From assembly GCF_042701255.1 (NCBI RefSeq), contig NZ_CP170554.1, positions 2,294,001-2,358,000 of the forward strand: 64,000 nucleotides of DNA. The letters run 5' to 3'. The DNA comes from Tahibacter sp042701255 (GTDB lineage: Bacteria > Pseudomonadota > Gammaproteobacteria > Xanthomonadales > Rhodanobacteraceae). How positions within the stretch are numbered: the stretch's first letter is position 1; each line of letters begins with the position of its first letter. Position numbers and translations under genes: made by a program. Below the pieces are notes generated by a model, which was not told the origin of the DNA, did no database searches, and saw only the letters and a program-made list of their open reading frames with translations. This document shows, in pieces, positions 37,365 through 45,819 of the stretch.

Positions 37365-37733
37365 GTGAAGATCACTCCGTTCCAGCTGTTCGCGGTCACC
37401 GGCATCGTGCTGCTGGCCGCGCTGGTCTGGAACAAGAAGCGTGAGATCGACCGCGCCGACCCGCGCCGGCAGACCGGCGAGAGCGGCATCGTCATGCTCG
37501 GTGCGAGCTGGTGCGGCTACTGCAAGCGGCTGAAGGCCGCGCTGGAGCAGGCGCAGGTGCCTTACACCGAGCTCGACGTCGAGGACGGCGCCGAAGGCTA
37601 TGACGCCTTCGTCGCACTCGGCGGCCGCGGCGTGCCGGTCACGGTCATCGGCCAGGAAGTCGTCCACGGTTACAACACGACGCGTCTCGGCCGGCTGCTG
37701 GCCGAGCGCGGTCATGCGGTGCAACTGCAATAA
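37365..37733 (+). CDS. Membrane-anchored glutaredoxin-like protein
   Basis: 122 residues, GTG start. Residues 6-22 form one hydrophobic segment (FQLFAVTGIVLLAALVW), followed by a glutaredoxin fold with the redox motif CGYC at 50-53, LDVEDG and the cis-proline GVPVTVIG. The active site is the glutaredoxin/thioredoxin type; the anchor means it acts at the membrane, side unknown. The gene follows the aminotransferase by 7 bp. Confidence 0.88.
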   Translation: MKITPFQLFAVTGIVLLAALVWNKKREIDRADPRRQTGESGIVMLGASWCGYCKRLKAALEQAQVPYTELDVEDGAEGYDAFVALGGRGVPVTVIGQEVVHGYNTTRLGRLLAERGHAVQLQ

Positions 37734-37805
37734 CCCCATCCCGGAAACGGGTCCGCCCGTTTTCCCGACCGGCGGGCAGGGCCCGCCACAGAGCCAGGAG
37801 TCAAC

Positions 37806-38792
37806 ATGAAAGCCCCCGTTCGAGTTGCCGTCACCGGTGCCGCCGGCCAGATCGGCTATGCGCTGCTGTTCCGTATCGCCGCCGGCGACATGCTCGGCCC
37901 GGACCAGCCGGTCATCCTGCACCTGCTCGAGATCACGCCGGCGCTGCCGGCCCTGCAGGGCGTCGTGATGGAGCTCAATGACTGCGCGTTCCCGACCCTG
38001 CACGGCGTCGTCGCGACCGACGACGTCAACGTCGCGTTCAAGGACGTCGACTACGCGCTGCTCGTCGGCGCGCGTCCGCGCGGCCCGGGCATGGAGCGCA
38101 AGGATCTGCTCGAAGCCAACGGCGCGATCTTCGCCCCGCAGGGCAAGGCCATCAACGACCACGCCAAGCGCAACGTCAAGGTGCTCGTCGTCGGCAACCC
38201 GGCCAACACGAATGCGCTGATCGCCCAGCAGAACGCGCCGGATCTCGACCCGAACTGCTTCACCGCAATGGTGCGCCTGGACCACAACCGTGCGATCAGC
38301 CAGCTGGCCGAGAAGACCGGCGCGCTGAACACCGACATCGGCAAGGTCACCATCTGGGGCAACCACAGCTCGACCCAGTACCCCGACGTGCACCACGCGA
38401 CGGTGAAGGGCAAGCCGGCGCTGGAGCAGATCGACCAGGCCTGGTACGAAGGCACCTTCATCCCGACCGTGCAGCAGCGCGGCGCGGCCATCATCAAGGC
38501 GCGCGGCGCGTCCTCGGCGGCTTCCGCGGCTTCGGCCGCGATCGACCACATGCGCAACTGGGCGCTCGGCACGGCCGACGGCGACTGGGTCTCGATGGGC
38601 ATCCCGTCCGACGGCAGCTACGACATCGCGCCGGGCGTGATCTACGGCTATCCCTGCACCTGCAAGGACGGCAAGTACCAGATCGTGCAGGGCCTGGCCA
38701 TCAACGCGTTCTCCCGCGCGCGCATGGACGCGACCGACAAGGAGCTGCGCGAAGAGCGCGCCGGCGTCGAGCACCTGTTCGCGAAGAAGTAA
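37806..38792 (+). CDS. mdh: Malate dehydrogenase
   Basis: 328 residues. Oxidises malate to oxaloacetate with NAD in the TCA cycle. This is the longer type found in Xanthomonadales and Burkholderiales, with VAVTGAAGQIGYALLFRIA, VGARPRGPGMERKDLL, VVGNPANTNALIA, LDHNRAISQLA and the active-site WGNHSSTQYPD (catalytic His). The ATG follows AGGAG. A hairpin terminator follows. Confidence 0.97.
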   Translation: MKAPVRVAVTGAAGQIGYALLFRIAAGDMLGPDQPVILHLLEITPALPALQGVVMELNDCAFPTLHGVVATDDVNVAFKDVDYALLVGARPRGPGMERKDLLEANGAIFAPQGKAINDHAKRNVKVLVVGNPANTNALIAQQNAPDLDPNCFTAMVRLDHNRAISQLAEKTGALNTDIGKVTIWGNHSSTQYPDVHHATVKGKPALEQIDQAWYEGTFIPTVQQRGAAIIKARGASSAASAASAAIDHMRNWALGTADGDWVSMGIPSDGSYDIAPGVIYGYPCTCKDGKYQIVQGLAINAFSRARMDATDKELREERAGVEHLFAKK

Positions 38793-38811
38793 GCGCGGTT
38801 CGTGCATCAGT

Positions 38812-38839
38812 GAAAAAGGCGGCCGAGGCCGCCTTTTTC
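38812..38839. terminator. Bidirectional intrinsic terminator between mdh and aqpZ
   Basis: GAAAAAGGCGGCC and GGCCGCCTTTTTC pair over 13 bp. T-runs appear on both strands, so it can serve mdh on the plus strand and aqpZ on the minus strand. Confidence 0.88.
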
Positions 38840-38918
38840 ATTTTCGGAAAACTTACTTTCGTCGTGCGCGGAAGGGCGCTCGTCGGCAACCTCCCGCGGA
38901 TGGGCGTTTCGCCGCGGC

Positions 38919-39620
38919 TCAGTTGCCGTCTTTCGCCAGCACCATCTTGTAGATCACGCCGCCCAGCGCCGCACCGACCAGGGGGGCGAGCCAGAACAGC
39001 CAGAGCTGCTGCACGGCCCAGCCGCCGGCGAACAGGGCGACGCCGGTGCTGCGCGCCGGGTTCACCGAGGTGTTGGTGACCGGGATGCTGATCAGATGGA
39101 TCAGGGTCAGACACAGGCCGATCGCGATCGGTGCGAAGCCGGCCGGTGCGCGGCTGTCGGTCGCGCCGAGGATCACGATCAGGAAGAACGCGGTCAGCAC
39201 GATTTCACAGACCAGCGCGGCCTGCAGCGAATAGCCGCCGGGCGAATGCTCGGCATAACCGTTGGAGGCGAAGCCGGCCGTCACGTCGAAGCCGGCCTTG
39301 CCGCTGGCGATCAGATACAGCACGCCGCCGGCCGCGATGCCGCCGAGCACCTGGGCGATCACGTAGCCGAGCAGATCCTTGGCCGGAAAGCGGCCGCCGA
39401 CGACGAGGCCCAGCGATACGGCCGGATTGAAATGGCCGCCGGAGATGTGGCCCACCGCATAGGCCATGGTCAACACGGTCAGGCCGAAGGCCAGCGCCAC
39501 GCCGGCGAAGCCTATGCCCAAGGTCGGCACCGCCGCCGCGAGCACGGCGCTGCCGCAGCCGCCGAGCACCAGCCAGAACGTGCCGAGAAATTCCGCACCG
39601 AGACGCTTTCCCATGCTCAT
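38919..39620 (-). CDS. aqpZ: Aquaporin Z-type water channel
   Basis: 233 residues with six membrane helices. Both NPA boxes are present (GGHFNPAVS and TSVNPARS), with the GxxxGHISG entry and NTSVNPARSTGVALF exit motifs of AqpZ. It lets water cross the inner membrane. The ATG at 39620 (MSMGKRLGAEFLGTF) follows GGGAGAAA. Divergent from the M35 peptidase gene. Confidence 0.95.
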   Translation of the reverse strand: MSMGKRLGAEFLGTFWLVLGGCGSAVLAAAVPTLGIGFAGVALAFGLTVLTMAYAVGHISGGHFNPAVSLGLVVGGRFPAKDLLGYVIAQVLGGIAAGGVLYLIASGKAGFDVTAGFASNGYAEHSPGGYSLQAALVCEIVLTAFFLIVILGATDSRAPAGFAPIAIGLCLTLIHLISIPVTNTSVNPARSTGVALFAGGWAVQQLWLFWLAPLVGAALGGVIYKMVLAKDGN

Positions 39621-40075
39621 CGTTGTTTCTCCCCGTCGCAGGGACGATGCCGGAATCAGGCCCGCGGCGGCGCACCGTCCCAGGACCGCGCCGCGAGCCG
39701 CCGTCGCGGCAGGCGCGACGGACTCGCGCATTGGTATCACGCGGCGGCGGCGTACAGAAAGTAAATTTGTATTGTGGGAGTCTCGAAACGCCGTCGTTCC
39801 GACAGTGTTTCGAGTCGGCGAGTCCGGCGCAGATCCGGACTCGTCTGCGCCGATCGAGCGCTTGCGCGCCCGATCGCGAGCGGCGCGCTACGGCGCCGCG
39901 GGCACCCCGACGTTTTTCGAGTTGCCCCGTTGCGGACCTGCGTCGCAGCTTGCTGCGCTGCAGCGCAACAGGGCCATTGCCGGCATGCGGGATTGGGCAT
40001 ACGCTGGCCAGCGGTGCCGCGTCCGTGGCGCCCACTGCCGGGGGGCGGTGACTACATCACACCGAGGAACACGTC
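39621..40075. other. 455-bp gap between aqpZ and the M35 peptidase gene
   Basis: It must hold both divergent promoters. Most of the middle is one copy of the multi-hairpin repeat (39782-39920). No convincing ORF. Confidence 0.5.
39782..39920 (+). repeat. Multi-hairpin dispersed element, copy A
   Basis: About 139 bp with roughly 80-85 percent identity by eye to 43551-43688. It holds a series of hairpins (CTCGAAAC..GTTTCGAG; GTCCGG..CCGGAC; GATCGAGCGC..GCGC.CGATC; GCGGCGC..GCGCCGC), and ends in GTTTTTCGAG, which can pair with the start. Some stems differ from copy B by paired changes, so structure is conserved. Confidence 0.75.
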
Positions 40076-41149
40076 ATGCAGAAACTGTGTGCAGGTTTTG
40101 CCGTGCTTGTGTTGGGGATGGGTGGGATTTCGGCGGCCAATGCGGCCGGCCTGGAACTGCGTCTGAGCGAGCCGGCGCAGAAGGATTTCGGCAGCGGCAA
40201 GATCGTCTACAGCGTGAGCAACACCACGAACGCGCCGGTGCAGCTGCTGCGCTGGCAGACGCCGCTGGACGGCGTCGACAACAACCTGTTCGCGGTCACG
40301 CAGAACGGCCAGCCGGTTGCCTACGTCGGCCGCATGGTCAAGCGCGCCGCGCCGACCGACAAGGACTACGTCGAGCTCGCGCCGGGCCAGAGCCTCACCG
40401 TCGACGTCGATCTGACCGCGTACTACGACATGCACAAGGGCGGTCAATTCACCGTGCGCTATGCACGCAGCGCCGCCGACGTGGTGCGCGACGCGGCCGA
40501 TGCGAAGCGCGGCGGCGTGCAGGGCGGCATCGTCGACTTCGATCGTCCGGCCGGCGACAGCGTGACGATCTACGCCGACGCGGCGTCGGATGCCTTCGAC
40601 GGCCGCGACAAGGCCAGCGGCGGCGTCGGCATCTTCGCGGCGACCAACAGCTACGTCGGCTGCAGCACGACGCGGCAGAATCAGATCGCCACGGCGCGCA
40701 ATTCGGCGTCGACCTACGCGAACAACTCCAAGAGCTATCTGACAGCCGGCACGCAGGGCAGCCGCTACACCTGGTGGTTCGGCACCTACAACAGCTCGCG
40801 CTATTCGACGGTGCGCACGCACTTCAACAACATCTACAGCGCACTGACCTCGCAGCCGTTCACGTTCGACTGCACCTGCACCGACAGCGCCTACGCCTAC
40901 GTCTATCCGAACCAGCCGTACAAGGTCTATCTGTGCAATGCGTTCTGGTCGGCGCCGAACACCGGCACCGATTCCAAGGCCGGCACCATCATCCACGAGA
41001 CGAGTCACTTCACCGTCATGGGCGGCACCGACGACTGGGCCTACGGCCAGAGCGCGGCGCACAGTCTCGCCGGCAGCAACCCGTCGCGTGCGATCGACAA
41101 TGCCGACAGCCACGAGTATTTCTCCGAGAACACGCCGGCGCGCAACTGA
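40076..41149 (+). CDS. Secreted M35-family zinc metallopeptidase
   Basis: 357 residues with a signal peptide ending at ANA-A. The N-terminal ~150 residues resemble the propeptide of peptidyl-Lys metalloendopeptidases, and the catalytic domain carries HETSHF (His307, Glu308, His311) and GGTDDWAYG with the aspartate zinc ligand of the aspzincin group. The ADSHEYFSENTP end is also typical. It is expected to cut proteins outside the cell, perhaps after lysine. Paired cysteines (VGCS, CTCT, LCN) suggest disulfides. Ends with a strong terminator. Confidence 0.92.
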   Translation: MQKLCAGFAVLVLGMGGISAANAAGLELRLSEPAQKDFGSGKIVYSVSNTTNAPVQLLRWQTPLDGVDNNLFAVTQNGQPVAYVGRMVKRAAPTDKDYVELAPGQSLTVDVDLTAYYDMHKGGQFTVRYARSAADVVRDAADAKRGGVQGGIVDFDRPAGDSVTIYADAASDAFDGRDKASGGVGIFAATNSYVGCSTTRQNQIATARNSASTYANNSKSYLTAGTQGSRYTWWFGTYNSSRYSTVRTHFNNIYSALTSQPFTFDCTCTDSAYAYVYPNQPYKVYLCNAFWSAPNTGTDSKAGTIIHETSHFTVMGGTDDWAYGQSAAHSLAGSNPSRAIDNADSHEYFSENTPARN

Positions 41150-41177
41150 GCCGGGTCGTTCGGTAGTCGAGTAGAAA

Positions 41178-41208
41178 CAGGGCCGGCTCGCCGGCCCTGT
41201 TTTTTTTT
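41178..41208 (+). terminator. Intrinsic terminator after the M35 peptidase gene
   Basis: CAGGGCCGG and CCGGCCCTG with a CTCG loop, followed by nine T. One of the strongest terminators in the window. Confidence 0.93.
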
Positions 41209-41477
41209 GGCGGCGAGGCCATCGGCGAGCTGCTGCACGCGATTCGTGAACCGCATCGGCGAGCCGTGAGCTCCGTGGTTCACAGCCGGCGGATGAAGCG
41301 GCGGTCGGAGATTCCGCGACATTGCGGCTCGCCGCGCTCACCGCGATCTGCTTCGCCCGTAGGCTGTGGTGAGCCGCAAGGCGAACCGCAGCGTCGCCGT
41401 CGCCATTCCATCTGCCATTGTCGTTGTGGCCATCGTCGTCGTCACCGCGTAAGCCGCCGAGGCGCGACTTCGCCGCC
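41209..41477. other. Gap after the M35 peptidase terminator
   Basis: Together with the terminator this gene-free stretch is about 330 bp. I see no gene and no clear repeat. Confidence 0.4.
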
Positions 41478-42092
41478 TCACCCGTGCGCAAGCTCGCGCC
41501 GCCGGAACCAGCCGGCGATGCTGAGCCGCTCGCGTTGCGCCGGCAGCACTTCGTGTTCGATCTCGGCGGACAGGAACAGCGCGAGGGTGCCGTCCTGCGG
41601 CACGACGTCGTGGACGCCGTCGGTCAGGTGCAGCCGCAGCACGCCGCCGTCAGCGGGCTGCCAGCCCTCGTTGAGATAGCAGACCGAGGACAGCACGCGC
41701 GCGTCGTCGTCGCGGAAGCGGTCGCGGTGGCGCGCATAGCCGGCACCGGGCGGATACAGCGCGTAATGCGCTTCCAGCGACTCCAGGCCCAGCAGCAGGC
41801 GCTGATTGAGGCCGCGGCGCAGCGCGTCCATGGCCTGCCAGTAGGCCGCCTGCGGCGAGCTCAGCGCGTCGGGCTCGAACCAGCGCGTGCGATCGCCGCG
41901 CAGGCCCGCCTGGCGCCGGCCGGCCTCGCGTCCGGTCGCCGCCGGCATCAAGGTGGCCGCCGCATCGAGCGCGCGGCAGTCGGCGGCCAGCGCCGCGACC
42001 TCAGCGGCGGCGAAAAAGGACGGCACGACGATCCAGCCGCGCGCCCCCAGCGCGTCGGCCATCGTGTCGAGATCGGCGGTTTGCGGCATCAT
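41478..42092 (-). CDS. 2-oxoglutarate and Fe(II)-dependent oxygenase
   Basis: 204 residues from the ATG at 42092; an upstream TTG is less likely. The iron site is HRD (YARHRDRFRDD) plus the later His in EHEVLP, and the Arg in RERLSIAGWFRR binds 2-oxoglutarate. It resembles small prolyl-hydroxylase-like SM-20 proteins with HYALYPPGAGYARH and SSVCYLNEGW motifs. Substrate unknown. Divergent from the first rhomboid gene. Confidence 0.88.
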   Translation of the reverse strand: MMPQTADLDTMADALGARGWIVVPSFFAAAEVAALAADCRALDAAATLMPAATGREAGRRQAGLRGDRTRWFEPDALSSPQAAYWQAMDALRRGLNQRLLLGLESLEAHYALYPPGAGYARHRDRFRDDDARVLSSVCYLNEGWQPADGGVLRLHLTDGVHDVVPQDGTLALFLSAEIEHEVLPAQRERLSIAGWFRRRELAHG

Positions 42093-42166
42093 GCGCGTTC
42101 GTGTCGTTCCGGCCAACGGCTGCTCTCCACAATACCCGTCGCTTCGTCGGCGTGACAGGACCGCGA

Positions 42167-42817
42167 ATGTTCTCTCAACTCCCGCCCGTCATCCGCGCGC
42201 TGCTGATCGCCAACGTCGGCATCTATCTGTTGCAGATGCTGCTCGGCGAATCCGCGCTGCTCGACTTCGCGCTGTGGCCGTTCGGCGAGCTCACCGGCAC
42301 GGCGCCCGACGGCAGCACCATCACGGTCGGCTTCGAGATCTGGCAGCTCCTGACCTACGGCTTCCTGCATTCGGGGCCCACGCATCTGCTGATGAACATG
42401 CTCGCGCTGTTCATGCTCGGCGGCCCGATCGAGCGCGTGCTCGGCGGCCGGCACTTCCTGATCTACTACCTCGTCTGCGTCGTCGGCGCGGCGCTGGCCC
42501 AGCTGCTCACGATCGAATATTTCACGGGCGGCTTCTATCCGACGGTCGGCGCCTCCGGCGGCGTGTTCGGCGTGCTGTTCGCGTTCGCGCTGTTCTTCCC
42601 GCGCGAGAAGCTCATCCTGTTCCCGATTCCCATCCCGATTCCGGCCTGGCTGTTCGTCACCCTGTACGGCGCCGCGGAGCTGATCTTCGGCGTGACCGGG
42701 ACCGTGGCCGGCGTCGCGCATTTCGCCCATCTCGGCGGCATGCTCGCGGGCTTCGTGCTGCTGCAGTACTGGCGCGGCCGCCTGCCGTTCAAGCCGCGCA
42801 ATCCGCTGCAGCTCTGA
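42167..42817 (+). CDS. Rhomboid-family intramembrane serine protease 1
   Basis: 216 residues with about six membrane helices. Key features are GFLHSGPTHLLMNMLALFMLG (His and Asn of the oxyanion region), the nucleophile in GASGGVFG and the catalytic His in VAHFAHLGGM. Cuts membrane proteins within or near the bilayer; target unknown. A PIPIPIP loop follows helix 4. It is directly followed by a paralog, 8 bp downstream. Confidence 0.93.
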   Translation: MFSQLPPVIRALLIANVGIYLLQMLLGESALLDFALWPFGELTGTAPDGSTITVGFEIWQLLTYGFLHSGPTHLLMNMLALFMLGGPIERVLGGRHFLIYYLVCVVGAALAQLLTIEYFTGGFYPTVGASGGVFGVLFAFALFFPREKLILFPIPIPIPAWLFVTLYGAAELIFGVTGTVAGVAHFAHLGGMLAGFVLLQYWRGRLPFKPRNPLQL

Positions 42818-42825
42818 CGGATTCC

Positions 42826-43464
42826 ATGAATCAGCCGCTGATCGTCGTCTGGCTCGCCATCGTCAACGGCGTCATGTACACGGCGCAGTTGTTCCTCGGC
42901 GACCGCATGCTGCTGCAGCTCGCACTGTGGCCGCCGGGCGAGCATCTGCTCGGCTCCGTCGGCGGCCGCGACGTGGTCGCGGGCTTCCAGCCGCTGCAGC
43001 TGCTGAGCTACGGCTTCCTGCATGCGGACTTCGCCCACATCGCGCTGAACCTGTTCGGCCTCGTGCTGTTCGGACCGCTGCTGGAGCGCTGCATGGGCAG
43101 CGGGCCGTTCCTGTTCTACTACCTGTTCTGTCTGGTCAGCGCCGGCGCCTGCCAGTTGCTGTTCGGCCTCGGCGACGGCGTAGGCGCGACGATCGGCGCT
43201 TCGGGTGCGATCTACGGCCTGCTCGTCGCGGCTGCTTTGCTGTATCCGCAGAACCGGCTGCTGCTGTTCCCGCTGCCGGTGTCGATGCAGCTGCGTACCC
43301 TGGCCCTGCTGCTCGGCGGCGTCTCGCTGCTGCACGGCGTGCTCGGCAGCCAGGCCGGCGTGGCCCATTTCGCGCATCTGGGCGGCATGGCCGGCGGCTG
43401 GCTGCTGGTGCAGTACTGGCGTGGGCGCCTGCCGATACGGCCGCGCCGCTGGCTGGAGCCGTGA
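42826..43464 (+). CDS. Rhomboid-family intramembrane serine protease 2
   Basis: 212 residues, a clear paralog of the preceding gene (shared GFLH, HLGGM and LLVQYWRGRLP-like end). It has GFLHADFAHIALNLFGLVLFG, nucleophile motif GASGAIYGLL and VAHFAHLGGMAGG. The ATG at 42826 is 8 bp after the first gene, so both are likely one operon. Having two catalytically complete copies in tandem suggests different substrates or a joint complex. Confidence 0.93.
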   Translation: MNQPLIVVWLAIVNGVMYTAQLFLGDRMLLQLALWPPGEHLLGSVGGRDVVAGFQPLQLLSYGFLHADFAHIALNLFGLVLFGPLLERCMGSGPFLFYYLFCLVSAGACQLLFGLGDGVGATIGASGAIYGLLVAAALLYPQNRLLLFPLPVSMQLRTLALLLGGVSLLHGVLGSQAGVAHFAHLGGMAGGWLLVQYWRGRLPIRPRRWLEP

Positions 43465-43550
43465 GCGCGCCGCATGCCGGGGCGGCGTCCGTTGTAGCAT
43501 CGTGTCCCGTGACGGTCGCGGCCGGAGACGCGGTTGCGTTTTAAGGGGAC

Positions 43551-43688
43551 CTCGAAAAACCGTCCTGTGACGGTTTTTCGAGTCGACGAGTCCGGCGCTG
43601 GTCCGGACCCGTCTCCGCCGATCAAGCGCTGACGCGCTCGATCGCGAGCGGCACGTTGCCGTGCCGCGGGCACCTCGAGGTTTTTCGA
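43551..43688 (+). repeat. Multi-hairpin dispersed element, copy B
   Basis: About 138 bp, same orientation and architecture as 39782-39920. The first hairpin is perfect (CTCGAAAAACCGTC / GACGGTTTTTCGAG, 14 bp), the last inner one is GCGGCACG / CGTGCCGC, and the element closes with GTTTTTCGA. It ends 27 bp before the pssA start codon, so it is probably part of its leader. Confidence 0.75.
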
Positions 43689-43715
43689 AGTGCCCTCAAT
43701 CAAGGATGTTCCGTC

Positions 43716-44339
43716 ATGAGTGAAAAAAACCACTTTTCCATGATTCGCGGTTTTCACCTGGCCGACTGGTTCACCCTGGCCAATGCGGCCTGCGGCATGG
43801 CGGCCGTGTTCGCGGCCATGGCCAGCATCGCGCCGGGCAGCCGCATCAGCCTGCTGCTGGCCGCGGCGTTCATTCCGGCCGCGTTCGTGTTCGACGTGCT
43901 CGACGGCCGTATCGCGCGCTGGCGTCAGCAGCAGTCGGCGCTGGGCCGCGAGCTCGACTCCCTGGCTGACGTGATCTCCTTCGGCGTCGCGCCTGCGGCG
44001 ATCGGCTTCGCCGCCGGCATGCACGGGTTCTGGGACTGCATCATCCTCGGCTATTTCGTCTGCTGCGGCGTCAGTCGCCTCGCGCGCTACAACATCACGG
44101 CCGAGGCGCTGTCGTCCAACGAGAGCGGCAAGGTCAAATACTTCGAAGGCACGCCGATCCCGACCAGCCTGCTGCTGGTCGTGATCCTGGCCGTCGCTGC
44201 CTGGCAGGGCCGCATCGGCGACACGCTGTGGCTCGGCGCGGTCGATCTCGGTCCCTGGACCCTGCACCCGCTCGCGCTGATGTTCGCCGTATCGGGCTCG
44301 CTGATGATCAGCAAGACCTTGCGCATTCCCAAGCTGTAA
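43716..44339 (+). CDS. pssA: CDP-diacylglycerol-serine O-phosphatidyltransferase
   Basis: 207 residues with several membrane helices. It makes phosphatidylserine from CDP-diacylglycerol and serine, leading to phosphatidylethanolamine. The CDP-alcohol motif is complete: DGRIAR, eight residues, G, three, D, three, D (VLDGRIARWRQQQSALGREL then DSLAD). The YFEGTPIPTS segment supports the PssA subtype. The ATG at 43716 follows AAGGA. Confidence 0.9.
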   Translation: MSEKNHFSMIRGFHLADWFTLANAACGMAAVFAAMASIAPGSRISLLLAAAFIPAAFVFDVLDGRIARWRQQQSALGRELDSLADVISFGVAPAAIGFAAGMHGFWDCIILGYFVCCGVSRLARYNITAEALSSNESGKVKYFEGTPIPTSLLLVVILAVAAWQGRIGDTLWLGAVDLGPWTLHPLALMFAVSGSLMISKTLRIPKL

Positions 44340-44402
44340 GGCGCGCTGCGGCAGGAGCCGCGGCACGATACCTGCCGACGTGCTCGCGCCGCGCGCGCCG
44401 GT

Positions 44403-45569
44403 TCAGCGCGCGATGACCACGTCGCCGGCCTGCAGCAGGCGCTCGACGTCGACGTCGCCGTTGACGATCTCGATCTCGTCGAACTGCACCGGCAGGCCCG
44501 CGCAATACAGCGGATCGGGCCCGTCGCAGACCTGGAAATGCAGGTGCGGCTCGGTGGAATTGCCCGAGTGCCCGAGCTTGCCGAGCATCTGTCCGGCGCG
44601 CACCGTGTCGCCGGCCTTGACCCGCAGCGAACCCGGCACGAGATGCGCGTAGCTGGAGAATTCGCCGTTGCCGTGATCGACGACGACGTGACTGCCGGCG
44701 GCCTTCGACTTGTCTGCGGCCAGCAGCGCGGCCTGGTTCTGCATCACGCGCTGCAGATAGTCCGGCTTGCTCTCGTCGGCGCGGCGCAGCAGGCCGGCGT
44801 CTTCGGCCACATCGCCGACGGCGCGGACGACCGAGCCGTCGCGCGCAGCCAGGACGGGCTGACCGTAGGCGTGGAAATCGGCCAGCTTCCGGCCGTTGCC
44901 GCGATGGCTGCGGCCGTCGGCGCCGAGGCGGACGAGGTCGTAGGCGAACTCCTCGGGCACGGCCCAGCGGTGCGCGGTATGGAACGAGGCGCTCGCGCCC
45001 ACGTACCAGCTGCCGCTCAGCGGGAAGCGGTAGCCGCTCGCAACGCGTGCGGACAGCGGAATCGTCCGGTGGATCTGCCGTGTCGTGCCGGCCGCGTCGC
45101 GCGCGGTGACGTCGATCTGCAGCGCCGTTGCCTTGCCCGTGAACACGAACGGACGCTGGATCAGCAGCAGCGCCTGACGCGGTGCCAGTGTGGCGGTGGG
45201 CGCGAGCTGCACGCCGTCGCCGAGCAACTGCGACGGACGGAACTGGAAGTCCAGCATTTCGAGCAGGCCGCCGACCAGCGCCTGGCTGCGTCTGGCCGCA
45301 GCGGCGAGTCCGGCCGCCTCCAGGGTCTGCGTCTGTCGCGTGCCGCTTTCGGTGTCGAGGCTCAGTTGCAGGCGCTCGACCGTCACCGGCGCGTCGCTCT
45401 CGTTGACGACGGCGAGGTTCTGCAGCAGAGCCGAATTCAGACCGTGCATCCGGTCGATTTCGTGAATGCGGATCTCCTGCCCGGGATAGACGTGGATGGC
45501 CAGCGGTTCGGCGGCGACGGCCGGAACGGACAGCAGGGCGGCGAGGGCGAGTAACCAGCGAGGGGTCAT
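44403..45569 (-). CDS. Secreted M23-family metallopeptidase
   Basis: 388 residues with a signal peptide (MTPRWLLALAALLSVPAVAA). The C-terminal LytM-like domain has the zinc motif HLHFQ and an upstream HVVVDHGNGEFSSYAHL segment; such enzymes usually cut peptidoglycan cross-links. The N-terminal half has a beta-rich region with no clear match. Three tail cysteines (VCDG, YCAG) may form a disulfide. Divergent from a CadC-type regulator. Confidence 0.9.
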   Translation of the reverse strand: MTPRWLLALAALLSVPAVAAEPLAIHVYPGQEIRIHEIDRMHGLNSALLQNLAVVNESDAPVTVERLQLSLDTESGTRQTQTLEAAGLAAAARRSQALVGGLLEMLDFQFRPSQLLGDGVQLAPTATLAPRQALLLIQRPFVFTGKATALQIDVTARDAAGTTRQIHRTIPLSARVASGYRFPLSGSWYVGASASFHTAHRWAVPEEFAYDLVRLGADGRSHRGNGRKLADFHAYGQPVLAARDGSVVRAVGDVAEDAGLLRRADESKPDYLQRVMQNQAALLAADKSKAAGSHVVVDHGNGEFSSYAHLVPGSLRVKAGDTVRAGQMLGKLGHSGNSTEPHLHFQVCDGPDPLYCAGLPVQFDEIEIVNGDVDVERLLQAGDVVIAR

Positions 45570-45819
45570 GAGCGTTGCTCCGGCAGTGGCGGCGGTCGGG
45601 TCGATCCGTGATGGCAGCGTCGCCGCAGCGGCCCGCGCCTGCCTGATGCGACGGCAATGGCGGGCTTATTTCGCGCTTATCGTTGGCTGATCGCCGGCGC
45701 CGCCGCGGTTTTCGGCGCGGCCGCGGCGAGCCGGATGCCGCCCGGATCAGGCATCCGCGCGGTTTGACGCCGCCGGCAGCGGGCGCGACGATCCGCGCTC
45801 CCGAGCCGCGGCCGTGCCG

